Assembly (NCBI GenBank): GCA_028023455.1
Contig: JAQFVV010000031.1
Location: forward strand, 2,170,001-2,234,000
Direction: 5' to 3'
Origin: Epiperipatus broadwayi
Taxonomy: Eukaryota > Onychophora > Udeonychophora > Euonychophora > Peripatidae
Length of the DNA: 64,000 bases
Below are positions 50,205 through 62,544 of the stretch, in pieces. The notes under the pieces were generated by a model. The model made no database searches. It was not told the origin of the DNA and was given only the letters and a program-made list of their open reading frames with translations. The first letter of the stretch is position 1, and each line of letters opens with the position of its first letter. Both the position numbers and the translations under genes were made by a program.

Positions 50205-51370
50205 TAGATATAAAGGTAAAAAAAACTAAAGTATTATTTAACAGTGTTTTTCAAAAGAAGAAAATAAATATTGATAGTAATGAATTACAAAATGTTAACA
50301 ATTAGACAGATTATTAATAGAGTTAGAAACATAACTGATAAAATAACAATAGAGTTAAATTTGGGTGGAGTGCTTTTAAAAAAAATAACTGAATTTTTTT
50401 TTAAAAATATACCTATGTATATGAAAATTTTTTAATAGTTTATTAGTTTTTTACATATGGATCTGAAACAAAAATATTTAATAGAACAACAATACAAAGA
50501 ATTCAGACATGGAGAGATAGAGAAAATAACAAGAAGAAATCAAAATAGAAACATACGAGTGAGAAAACTTAATTGTGATTGATATTGGAAAAAAATTAAA
50601 AGTTTAAAATGGAGATGGACTGAAGGCATTGTTTTTTACACATGGATCTGAGACCAGGATATTTAATAGAATAACAATACAAAGACATCAGATACGGAGA
50701 AGTGTATAGAAAGTAACAAGAAAAAATCAAAATAGAAACACATGAGTAAAAAAACTTAGTACTTATTGATATTGGAAAAAAATAAAAAGTTTAAAATGGA
50801 GATGGACTGAAGACATTGCTTTTTTTTATTATCTGAGAACAGGATATTTAATTGAACAACAATACAAAAAAATCAGATATGGAGAGGTGTATAGAAAGTA
50901 ACAAGAAAAAATTAAAATAGAAACATAAGAGTGAGAAAACATAATTCTTATTGATATTGGGAAAAAATAAAAAGTTTAAAATGGAGATGGACTGAAGGTA
51001 TTATTTTTCTCCACATGGATCTGAAAACAGGATATTTAAAAGAAGAACAACACAAAGATATCAGATATGGAGAGGTTTATAGAAAGTAACAAGAAGAAAT
51101 AAAAAGAGAAACGCATGAGTGAGAAAACATAGTTATTATTAATATTGGGGAAAAAATTAAAAGTCTAAAATGGTGTTGGATTGAAGGTATTGTTAGAAAA
51201 AATGATAATAGATGGACAGTTGAAATTTTAAATTGGATTCCAAGAAATTATAAAAGATCTACAACACATGACATAGATGAATGAAAGAGGAAAGTCTGTT
51301 AGAGTGATATGAAAAAACTATGGATTGATGAAATTGGATTAAACTTTCACTCTTCAGTGAATCATTAGTG
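50205..51370 (+). pseudogene. RTE LINE 3' fragment with internal tandem amplification
   Basis: Begins at text equal to 48945 on of the young copy (KKTKVLFN..., INIDSNELQNVN), then the segment for the C-terminal region is present four times in tandem. Marker ATCTGA(G/A) lies at about 50461, 50646, 50831 and 51019, so the period is about 185 bp, with end blocks AAAATGGAGATGGACTGAAG before each junction. Each unit corresponds to the stretch from GSETW to LKWSW in the RTE protein. After the last unit the sequence continues once through DDNRWTVEILNWIPRN to the normal 3' end near 51360. Frames are broken throughout. Confidence 0.85.
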
Positions 51371-54300
51371 ACTAACTAATAATTCATGAAATTAGTGTTT
51401 AATAATATGATAACCATGCAACAATCTTGAATCTAGTTTTTTTGCAATAAAATAAAATCTCTCAGTTTGATTAGCTAAATGAAACGATTATTCTGTTAAC
51501 TTAATTTAATGTAATGATATGTTCAAGAGAAAGATTTCTGAATGGATTCTGATTTAAAAAGCTCACTTTTTGGCCCAACCTATTATTGCACTCAACTTAG
51601 CATTTAAATACTTGCAATGTATTGCAATCAGTTTGTAATATTTTCCTGCCACAGACTGATATTTTAAAATAATTGTGTATAGATTATTTTATAAGTATTT
51701 TAATGTATTATTTAATTTGCAATGTTAAAAGAATTTAAAGTTCTCATGTACTGAATCTTAAAATAGATTTTTAATTAGAGTAATTTTAGGATGTTTAAAT
51801 TAGTCTACCAAGAAGATTAGAATTAAAAGATTAACTGAACTTGTTTTTAAAAAACAATTTATATTACTTACTACTGATAAAAATCCACAAGTTGATTGAT
51901 TACTCCAGACACTTGGGGAAAGTATGAATAAAATCTTTATTAAGTAAGGATTTCTGAGACATAGCTCATATCCCAGGATTATTCATCTCCTGCAAATTAC
52001 AAAATGGTTGCAGGAAATTCAATTACAGGTTGTACATGTTTTTATTTTGTGTAAGCCCTTCAGATTACTATTTGTATTATAGTTAATTGTAACTGATTGT
52101 CATAATATATATTATGTATTTTCATAATATTCATTATCTGTTATTAAAGCTCATATCCTATAACTGATCATGCTTTTTTTCAAATTTTTTACTTGTTCTC
52201 ACTAGTCTGTGTTATATCTAGCTGACTTAGGAATGAATCTCAGCCACACATGGAGATTAGCCAAATATACGTAGCAATGCCCAAATATTATATAATTTTT
52301 ATAATAACTAATCATATGATCATATAATGGAACTGTTATCTTTAATCTCCTGCATGGACATTCAAATGTCATATAACTTTCTAAGCAGCTGATCTTATGA
52401 TTACAATTCAGTTTTATTTTTATTTATGTCTGGATTATAGTAGAATGATTGTAAAGATATTCTTTTTAATATCATAGTGAGTACTGCCAAATCATATTAA
52501 AATGGAAGACTTTCTGCTTTAGTTAAATATGAAAAATTTTAAATGGATCCTAAATGGCTTTGCCACCAATCTTTTATTTTTAATTTAGAACATCTTTTGC
52601 TATTATTATTACATTTAACTAATGATATAAAAACTTTCAAATGTCTTAAGGATTTGAATTCAGACTAATTTAAACCTTAGCGATATAGATTTAAAATATA
52701 GTCCGTCATTATACGCGTTAGTGATCGCATAAGTTAACTAACTTGAATTAGCTTTAAGCAGAAATAGTAATAATTAAAATTGAAAACCATGTGATTTTTA
52801 TATTGCTTCAATCTGTTCAGGCAATTATTGTTTTAAAATTTTTCATTAATTTAACTCAAAAATATATTAAACAACAAAAATCCATCAGTAATAATTAGGT
52901 TACTATTGGCGTACTTTCCTTCCTAATTTGATTTCAAATGCCCATGTCTAAAAATTTTTTCTCATAGTATTTTTTTAAAAAATTTCACCCGGTAATTGAG
53001 GTAATAGATTTTCCCTATTTACCTACCATTAAATTACATATTAAATATAGAGCTATTAGCTAAAGACAAAATGCCAATACCCTTCATTTTTCGAATGATA
53101 CCGTTAGTATTAAGATTCGAATTAAAAATGATTTTATGTTGGCACATAGTCATAAATATTTTCTTCTTGGTGAATTGTGTATCAACTCACGCATCTATCA
53201 GAGGTAACTCAGTAGATCACTGGAACGCATAAGATGACGTATATGTGTAAAATAGTTAAAAAAAGAGTGCTTATTGTTCACTATATTAATTAATGAAAAT
53301 TATGTTTTCCGTGGTTTAATGCAGTACTACAATGAAGAATTCAAAAGTTAAAAGTCCTTGGATCGCGCTCAACACTATCACTGCCAATACTAGAACATCT
53401 CATTTCTTTCGAGAAATAAACCATTTTATTATTTTAATAAAAATTACTTTAATTTACGAATTATTCATATCAATTATTTATTCGGCTAAAGTGATAAAAA
53501 ACTTGATTCAATGATTGTTTTTGAAATGTTTCTTTTACTAATATTCGTTCCTTTTTTAAAAAACTGGACGCATCTTTATCATAATACTGTATCTAAACTG
53601 CTTTGCCCTTGGGAAAAGTGCGTCGCCTTTTTATATTAAAACCTTCGCTTTTTAGAAATCTCTTACCTTCGGCAAGATCAAATTAAAACTTTTCTTTAAA
53701 TAAGTTTTTAAAATAAATCTTAGATTATTATATTTTGATAGGCTGAAATGGTTTTAAAAATACCGGAGGAGAAAAGTAGGAAGTTAAAATGAAAAGTCTT
53801 TGCTATGCAGTAATATGATAATAAATCTTGTACAATGGATACTAAAACAATTTTGTCAATTATCTTCTGAGGATTAAAAATTATAAGGATCAACCGGAGA
53901 CGACACAGCAAGTTGTAACCACTTTCAACTTTATTGATGAGGATTACAAATTATTACAACAAAAATAAAAAGTGAAGATAATTCGTTTATCTTTTTGAAT
54001 ATAATATTATTGTTTTTACTTGTATAAATTTTATTTATAAATGTATAATTGAAGTATACTAGTATTAATAAAATATTTAATGAAATATAAATGAGCTAAT
54101 AATATTATATATGGTAAAGTAACTTTTGGTCCGCCTATATAACAATAATTATTTAATTGAATGCATAAATAATTCATAATAAAAATATTCGCTTTTAATT
54201 CTTTGTAAAAAATATTACATATATATATACGTAAATTCTCCATGCTATGGCAAGTTGGGCTAACAAAGTCATAGTATACTATGACCACGTGATCACAATT

Positions 54301-54980
54301 GGTGGTAGTTTACAATAGCTTATTATTCATTTGACATAATTTATTTAAAAATTCTTAAATAATGCAGTTTTGATATATAAAAAGTATTTAAAACGACAAA
54401 ATTTCTGAACGGTTTAATCTCTCACTTTTATTAAGATAACATTATATTAAATGTCCACTTTGCGTCTGGTAGATTTTTTTTAATGTTTCGTATAGTCTAT
54501 CAAACCGTAAATAAAGAGGCTATCTGTGTACATTGAAGAAGTTTAATATAGAGTATATTATCTTATAATTAATATATACATCAATTAATAATCCTGATAA
54601 TTTTCTAGATTTTATTATAATCGTTTATTATTACGTAATAATAACACGTATAATTTATAACACATAGAATCTCAAATAGCAGGAATAAAACATTTAATTA
54701 TTAGAGACCTGAGTTTGATTCTAGACCAAAGGAAACTTTTTTGAACAGATTTTTTTTCCAAACAGCTGACCCAGAAACAATCCACTTAAACGATTATCCA
54801 ATACTGGTCAATAAATGAATTTTTAGCAACTCTTGTTTATAGCATAAAATAAGAATGGAAACCCCACTTAAACTCTACTATTTAGCAATTGAAAAACTTG
54901 ATGATTAAATGCTTTCATCTTCACTATTCCTTTATGATATGTTGTTGTAGAGACTTTTGTACATATATAATTCTATCAAA
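51371..54980. other. Stretch without recognised genes; CpG-bearing between 52.7 and 54.5 kb
   Basis: No motif-bearing frame. From about 52680 CG dinucleotides become more common (for example 52682-52732, 53260-53420, 53560-53670), as in the other two CpG-retaining islands. A 60-codon plus-strand frame at 53332-53514 (MKNSKVKSPWIALN...) has more varied composition at its start but matches nothing I know. A 16-codon-level gene call is not supported. Confidence 0.4.
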
Positions 54981-54983
54981 CTT

Positions 54984-55457
54984 GTACTGTTCAAGTTAAT
55001 ATGAAAAAGTAAAATAAAATTAATGAGAAAGTCTTAAAAACACCAGCCACCTTTCAGAAGATTGCTGCCAGAATCATAGGGCTGAATAGAACTGCACTGT
55101 TAAAAATATGCATATACAGTGGTTATGAGACACACGTTTCCCCCCTCCAATGTAAGAACAATATGTGGACTGAGAGGGATAACAGGAAAAGAAAATATAA
55201 AAAGGCATGGGCCATTGCAAGGGATCCTCATTTCATCAATAGAAAATATTCCTATATCCCATTATCAAAAAAAATGGAACATCTAATTTGCATACTGTGC
55301 CTGATTTACATATTGGTCTTCACCACTACAAATGTATATTTTTAATTGTGCAGTTCTATTCAGCAATATTGTTCTTTCAGCAATCTGCCAAAAGGTGGCT
55401 GTGTTTTTAATACTTTCTTGTTTTACTTTTACCGTTTCATATTAACTTGAACAGTAC
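54984..55457. mobile_element. Foldback element D, ~474 bp
   Basis: Outer arms 54984-55133 and about 55310-55457 are imperfect inverted repeats of roughly 150 bp: GTACTGTTCAAGTTAATATG at the left end against its complement at the right, then shared blocks AGTCTTAAAAACACCAGCCACC and GCTGAATAGAACTGCAC. The middle (55135-55310) is not mirrored and includes AAGGCATGGGCCATTGCAAG. I found no clear target duplication and no hammerhead core with both halves. The 60-codon frame at 55163-55345 lies in the middle and is unlikely to be a gene. Confidence 0.7.
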
Positions 55458-56029
55458 GAAAAGTGTATATACTATTCAGATTTATATAAACTCATGTATA
55501 AAATTAATACTGTTTAAATTTACACAGCATTTAATGTGTATAAACTGAATTGAAATTAAGAAACCTCCTCTAGTTGTGGAATAAATAAACCAATTCTCAA
55601 ATTCACAACAGAAAACTAAACAAAAAATGAAGTATAATTGATTATTTCATAATTAATATTGTCAATTTAATACTACTGAAACCACACACAAAAAATTGGT
55701 AACTATTCTTTTTATTGCATAATTCCTTTAATATCTTACTTTTTTTCTTTGCACTTGAAATTTTAAACATATAAATGTTCAGCCATTTATAAAGAAAAGG
55801 TAGATGTATTATTTCAAAAATTAGCTTTATTCATGCTGAGCATGCTTTCAGTACAATGCATACCATAATCATGCTTATATTCAAATTCATTTTAATTTGT
55901 TGTGTAGTTATGTAAATTTTATTTGAAATCTTCTTAGAGAGCCAATTTCTTTGAAATAGGAGTGCTGGTATCTTTTTTATTTATTGCAAATTGATTTTTG
56001 GCTATGGTCCAAGTCTCAATTCTGTTTTT

Positions 56030-58560
56030 ATCCTCTCAGTACAAACAATTTTTTCTTGCCAGTGTATTGTTTATGTTCTATGAAAATGGAGTATTTGTTA
56101 CTTCTTATAGCTCTATTATAGAGATAGATGTGCTTGTCCAATCTTGTAGATAGATTGGCTTTTGATTCACCATAATAGGCAATTGGCTTGAGTGCAAGAG
56201 ATTTTATAAACTATTTGATGAGCTGATTCAGTGGACAATTTATCTTTCGAATTGTTTAGTAAGTTGTTTAAAGCTGGGGAGAATGAAAACTTATATTAAA
56301 TTTTTCTTAATTTTAATTTGCTAAAAAATTTGTATATATATATATATGTAGGCTGTAGCAGTGTTTTCATTTTGCTGTAGAATCTATCGATTGTATTATA
56401 AATTTTATTAATATTGTATCCCATATTTTGTAGATCCTTAATATACACATCTATGTTGTTTTTTCAATCAATTTTGAATTCATATAATTTTGCATTCCTA
56501 TGTAGGAAGTTTTTAAATCTAGCAAATTTGTGGGCCATGGGTATTTTTGATTTGGAGTGAATTGTGCCTCTAATACTTAATGGTTTTAGTATTATTTTAT
56601 AGTTTAGTGAATGTAACTGTCTTTGAACATAAAGTCCAGGAATTTTATACCTTGGTTATCTTCTTTATCGATAGTCCAGATTAATGAAGACACCTGTTCT
56701 AAATTGTGATGAATATCCATGATTTGAGTGTCGGATGTACAAAACATCATGTCATCTACATATCTGAAGTGAAGTATGTTGGCAGGTGAAGAAGTATGCT
56801 TAGAAATAATTTTATTTTTGATGTTTAATAAGTATAGGCACATATAATGTTACTGAACAGAAGGTCCATTGGCCATCCATATTGCATATGATGTTTTCCA
56901 TCAGCAACTGAAACAATATATTCCCGCTGATCCATTTCAATGTTTCTATTATGAACTCTTTTAAATGTGTTATAGTCGATATTTTGTAGCATTTCATAAT
57001 TATATTCTATAGATTGCAAATGAGGTACAGAACAATAAATCTCTTTAACATTTAATGATGCTATTTTGTAGTTATTGTGTACTTTTAATCTTATTTATAA
57101 ATTTATAAGATGATTTGATTGTGTATGTGTCAAAGCCTAATTCTTCAATTAACCAGGTTGCAATCATTTTCACCACATTATAAAAGTACAATCCTCCAAA
57201 ATCTATAGTCTTAATACACTGTTCTTTTTTATTTATATTGGCCAATATCCTTGGTACTATTGCAGCTGATAGGTATATTTCAAGATATTTGATTTGGGTA
57301 AATGCTTTTTTGCAGTGTTTTCTAAGTATGGATGAGATAAATTTACCCATTTTATATTTTAAATTATACAAGATTATTTGATTAAATTTGAGATTATTAA
57401 TTTGCTGGTTGTCTCTCTATATAATCATTTTTATTGAGCAAAATAAGATGATTGCCCTTGTCTTCTTTTAAACATGTCAATTTTTTCTTATGAATATATT
57501 TGTGAATCTTTGTAGATTCCTGTAAGGAACTTATTGCTTTAGTGGTTTCAGTTATTTTGTCTTTAGAAAGGCAATTCTTAAATTTTGATTCAATATCAGT
57601 GATGATTTCCATTTTTGAATTTTTTCATGCTCATCTACAAATTTAGAGCCATTGTTTAAAATATTTCCCATTGTTTCTGAGATTTTGTGGTTTGAAAAGT
57701 TCACCCAATTGTCATTGTGATTTGCTGCTTTTAATTTAATGTTGTTTATTAGTAATATTTACTGAGGCTATAACCTCGAGAATATGCAATAGTAGGGACC
57801 TCTACAGGTGTTTAACCACAAGCTTATGCTAGATTTGTTTTGTAAATTACTAACCAATTGATTCCATTTTATATTAATAACTTCAGGTACTACCTAGCTT
57901 AACACTATTCATTTTTGTCTTCTTTTATCTGTTTTGATTGATCTATTACAATCTTGAACAAGAGATTTCAACAAAACTTTTTTAAGTTTTAATATTTTCT
58001 CACATTGAATGACTGATTTGTCGATATAAACATGGCAACATTTCAAGAATACCTTTAATTGCAGAAATTTTTTCAAAAACGTAATGCATTCATATTCTTT
58101 AGCCTTTACTTCCTCACTCTGTTGTAACTGTTCAACATTTGGAAGCTTCATATTTAAGCTTTGCTATTTTTTTATACATTTTATTTTTACGACATCACTA
58201 TAACACTCTATTTCTATCTTTTCAAGTAGTTATTTCTAAAGGAAGCTGTTCTAACACCTTATGATTTTCTGGTTCTACTATTTCTTTTATGATTATCAAG
58301 TATTACGTTTATCTCTTAATTTTGATTTACTATTCTTTCTAATATTTTAGTTTGTTTTTCAAACCTTATGACCATTTCTTTCATATGATTTTCAATTTTT
58401 TCAAACTTTTCATTTTGTTTTTCAAATATTTCCTTCATCAATGCCATAAAAACTATTATTATTAGAGACTTCTAATTGATCTTTACTTTATTCCTCACTG
58501 GAAATGTTTTCTTCTTTTTCTGGAGCCTGCATTTTTGCTTTTGATCTAGTATACATATGA
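56030..58560 (-). pseudogene. Penelope-like retroelement, decayed copy 1
   Basis: Read from 58560 downward. First a coiled-coil-like segment (MKEIFEKQNEKFEKIENHM... near 58440-58310). Next a Penelope N-terminal block with FLKKFLQLKVFLKCCHVYID and KVLLKSLVQDC (58151-57909). Then ISETMGNILNNG and LKEDKGNHLILLNKNDY (57700-57420), the usual 'DKG' region. Then VPRILANI, FGGLYFYNVVKM and IKSSYKFINKI (57250-57090). RT motif A reads SLNVKEIY, with the catalytic D replaced by N. Motif B region is DGKHHMQYGWPM and motif C YVDD is intact (56762-56751). Finally VYKISCTQANC and a broken GIY-YIG-like endonuclease (56215-56030). Several frameshifts and stops. Reverse transcriptase and GIY-YIG endonuclease together are diagnostic of EN+ Penelope-like elements. 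Confidence 0.8.
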
Positions 58561-58885
58561 TTATTCACAATATTTAACTACAATATTTAGCCTTTTTAAT
58601 AAACTATTTTAAAATTATTTCTATTTGATTTCTTATTCAATGGATTGGTGTGACCATTCATCCTTTCACTCTGTAACCCTGCCTAATTATTTTATTACCT
58701 GCCATTTCACAAGTTTATAGTATTAATATGTACATTTAATGATATTATTTGCTTTTTATTTTCTCTGAACATTAAAATTAACAATATAAATTCAATTCAG
58801 TTATTATTTTAATTGTTAATCTCTTCTCTGTTCTCACCAAATTATTCTTCTATTAAATAGCCAGGGTCAGTATCAAGCACTCATG

Positions 58886-58953
58886 TTAGATTCCAATTTA
58901 CAAATTCCATCAATTTACTGCTAGATATTCAGTGATTCTCAAGCACTCATGTT
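58886..58953. repeat. Short direct repeat of 16 bp, 52 bp apart
   Basis: CAAGCACTCATGTTAG occurs at about 58886-58901 and 58935-58950, upstream (in element orientation) of Penelope copy 1. It could be a remnant of a target duplication or a local tandem duplication. Confidence 0.4.
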
Positions 58954-59581
58954 AGCACCAATAGTAATGTTCCTGCCATCTGTCAAATGTAATCATCAGT
59001 TAATTTACCATGAATTATAATAATTATATACATATATAGGAAAAGTTAGTGTTTAATAATTAAAATAAACTTTGAGATTTCACACTCAACTCCAAATAAC
59101 AGAAATGAAACAAGATAGTAGTAAAATATAATTTAATTCAATCATAAATCATACTAATGGTTAGACATAGCTATAATAATAAAAATATTATAAACTATGT
59201 CACCTTTCCAAACCATTAATCACTTCTAAATGACTGAAAGGAAATTAGATCCTTTATGGATTACAAATTTATATTAGGTTAAAAATCAGAGCACATCCCA
59301 AACTGGGAAATCCATAGGATAATCAGTCTTATTAAAACACTACCATGACTAATTCAGTTGAGTATACATTTAATTTATAATTTAAATGATAGAACTTATG
59401 AGAAGAGAAACAGAAGGTCAGATTAATAATAATAAAAAAATATTTAATATACAATAAGATATAAAATATTTAAAATATCTTTACATTAAATTATAAAATG
59501 AGTATTTAAACACGACCATCCTTCAAGTGATCAGCCTTTCAAACACTAAAGTTTTATCAATGTTTTTGGTTTAAATCCCTT

Positions 59582-59800
59582 TTATGTTAAGCTTAACATT
59601 TTTCTTCGTTTGCCTTTCATTATGGAGTCTATTTCAGCAATGAAGATGCTGTACATCATCCTTGAAAATGTAGAAACAACAATTCTTTTAATTCCTTTAG
59701 CTGCTTCAAGTTTTAATTTATTCAAATCATATTTCTTGACTTCTCCAAAACAAATATTTTGTATGAGAGGACTGTCAGTTAACAATCCCTTTGCAAACAT
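59582..59800 (-). CDS. Unrecognised 72-codon open frame with coding-like composition
   Basis: Opens at ATG 59800 after an upstream in-frame stop and ends at TAA 59582. Reads MFAKGLLTDSPLIQNICFGE, then VKKYDLNKLKLEAAKGIKRI, and ends in a basic stretch KGKRRKMLSLT. The composition (varied codons, D, G, P, C, M present, basic C-terminus) is unlike chance frames in this DNA. There is no signal peptide or clear membrane segment. It is not near another gene and is not repeated in the window. It may be a small protein, an exon or part of an unrecognised element. Confidence 0.3.
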   Translation of the reverse strand: MFAKGLLTDSPLIQNICFGEVKKYDLNKLKLEAAKGIKRIVVSTFSRMMYSIFIAEIDSIMKGKRRKMLSLT

Positions 59801-60064
59801 AAATTTTTAATGTAGTTTTATTAGAAATGACAGTTCAAGATTGATCACATTTCAGCTAAAATAATTAATTCAGGCTACATTGATCCAGGGTAAATGATAC
59901 ACATACAGGAAATAACCACCATGAAACATAATATCCATTTTATATTAACTTTGTTCATAACTTGGCCACTAATAAAAATAAAATTTTTACAAGCTTCAGA
60001 TGATTGTAAATAAAAGACAGACGAGATGCTTGCAGAATATTAGATTCCAATAAAAATTTAAAAT

Positions 60065-60802
60065 CACATTTTATTAAACTGTCAATTAAAATAATAATCA
60101 TATTCTATTATTTTTCTAATCATATTTCTTCTAATTAGTTTTATTACTCAGAATAAAAAAAATGCCTATTACATCTTTTATAAATTGATATTTCACAAAA
60201 TAAAATCTTCCCCCCTTTTTTTAAAAAAAAAATCAATTTCAATTACACCTGGATCTAATTTTATACGGATTTTAATGCGATTTTGAAATTATGTGATTCA
60301 TGTTTCTTCTTAATATCTTTTATATTTATTAGATATCAAGAAATTTAAATTATTAATAACTTATTTTGATTTGAAATTTTTTTTTTTCAAAAATATAACG
60401 TTATATTAGCAGCTAATATGAATATGGCCTCTCACATTTTATTAAACTGTCAATTAAAATAATAATAATCATATTCTATTATTTTTCTAATCATATTCTA
60501 ATTAGTTTTATTACTCAGAATAACAAAAAAAAAATGCCTTACATCTTTTATAAATTGATATTTCACAAAATAAAATCCTCCCCCCCTTTTTTTTTTAAAA
60601 AAAAATCAATTTCAGTTACACCTGGGTCGTTTTATGCGGATTATTTTAATGCGATTTTGAAGTTATGTGATTCATGTTTCTTCTTAATATCTTTTATATT
60701 TATTAGATATCAAGAAATTTAAATTATTAATAACTTATTTTGATTTGAATTTTTTTTCTTTTCAAAAATATGTTATATTAGCAGCTAATGTGAATATGGC
60801 CT
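60065..60802. repeat. Tandem duplication of a ~368-bp unit
   Basis: Unit 1 (60065-60432) and unit 2 (60433-60802) both start CACATTTTATTAAACTGTCA and end GAATATGGCCT. Differences are a few substitutions and small length changes in homopolymers (for example the C and T runs near 60209 and 60580, ATAATA repeats, and loss of CTTCT). The 62-codon frame at 60534-60722 lies wholly in unit 2 and is not open in unit 1, so it is not a gene. Confidence 0.9.
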
Positions 60803-62544
60803 GAAGCTGTATTTAGAATCTTAGCTTCTATGTAAATAACCTACTTATACTAATGAGTAAATAATAATGAGATTTATATTTTCGTATAAAAATATTGCAA
60901 TAAATATTCAAAAATTTTAAACTTTTAAAACGTATTTTGTTAGATATAACAGAAATAATTTTTTAGATTGTTAAAATAAATAACGAAGATTTTATTGATT
61001 TTGTAAACTGAAAATAATCTTTCTAATGATAATGTATAATCTTTTTGTTTTGATTGCGATCTCATTTTTTTAATATAGAAACAGAAAACCATTAACACAG
61101 CACAAGACTGAAAGTGGCACTAGCCATGAATCTGATTTTTTACCAGTTCACAAATGCATATTGTCAAAATAGTGGTAATGATTAAAATATGTATGAAAAA
61201 ATGTAAAATTAAATACTGTACTGTAGTTAATAAAAAAAGTTTGTCTTGTATTAATTTTTTTCAAATATTTGAAATTTTTTATTAGTCATACTTTATTTAC
61301 TTATTTTTTTAATGCGAATTTTAAAGTAATTTTTCCTTGTTGCTTTGCTTTTATGCAATTTCAGAAAATTACAGAACCTACCCCCCCCCATTTTACAACA
61401 TAAGTTAAGTCTATTTTTGTGCGATTTCTTTCGTGTGCATTTTCTGAAGAACCTATCTACCACAGAAAACAAGACCCAGGTGTATTTAAACTTTGAATAA
61501 CTGATCTTTGAACTCTGAATTTTGAATCTCAGTGATGACAAGCAAATTTTAATTTGTAAACAAAAAAAAAATCTTTATTTTTTCTAATTTACTCGTCTTC
61601 TTTTTTTTTTAACTCTCCTGTACTACATTAGCATTTTGACAGATTTCTTTGTTCTCATTTACTTTAAAGCTTTCAACTTCCACTTTAATATTAAACCATT
61701 ATATTTATCAGAATATAATAATTTTGACCTCATTTGATATTTTAGTTTAGGAATCAAATAAGTTTTAAAAAATCACATTTGATTTTCAGAATTATTTTAA
61801 AAATTAGATTTTAATCAAAACAAAGCGTTGTTTCATTTTAAATTTCAAGTGGAGTTGATTTAATTTGCAAAATGAACTAAATCTTCGATGTTTAAAAATC
61901 TGAATGAATTATTTCTAATATCCAGTAAATCTATCAATTTATACTTTAAAAGTTTAATTTTTTTTTGTAATTTTTACAATATTGGTAAATGTTAAACTGT
62001 TTACAACTGCATTTCCTGTAACTGTAATCTCTATGGTAATAATATTCAGAAATATATTCTTTTAAATTTTAAAATAAAACATTTCTGGTAAAAAAGTAAA
62101 TATGTAATAATAAATATTGTGATTTCCAATAATTATTACCCAATTACTACTACACAAAAATAATAAACTTATCAAAAAATCATGTTTTTAGATCATTGTA
62201 ATATTTTCTCAAAGTGTTTGAGATCACGAAATACATAATAGGCACCTATCATTGGAAACTTTGATGACCTGCTTATTCAATTATCCTGAAATCTTTTGAA
62301 TTTTTTGAAATTAAAATATTAGCAAAAAATGTACATGACTTTTAAAGCTGTAAAAAAAAGGCTCATAAAATTTCTCAATAGAGTGAAAAACGCAAATACA
62401 ATTTTTTGACTTCCAGCGTGAGAAAGTTTTTAATTAAAAATGCAATGGTTAATATTGCTTTTATTAAAATTGTTATCCAAAGATAACCAGCACTTAACTA
62501 AAGTACTCTTGCAGTCAATTATGTATCTTGCTTTGTAACTGATA
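60803..62544. other. Stretch without recognisable genes
   Basis: A+T-rich with many homopolymers, including a C9 run at 61381-61389. The 82-codon minus-strand frame at 61293-61541 has no recognised motif. Confidence 0.45.

Noticed and set aside
53868-53890. CTGAGGA motif
   Set aside because: Followed by A/T text with no GAAA core half.
55135-55310. GAAACGTGTGTC on the minus strand inside foldback D, resembling the 3' half of a hammerhead
   Set aside because: No CUGANGA half lies upstream on that strand within range.
61444-61480. CTGAAGA followed by GAAAAC, a hammerhead-like spacing
   Set aside because: No helix II can form between them and no NUH-bearing helix III follows.
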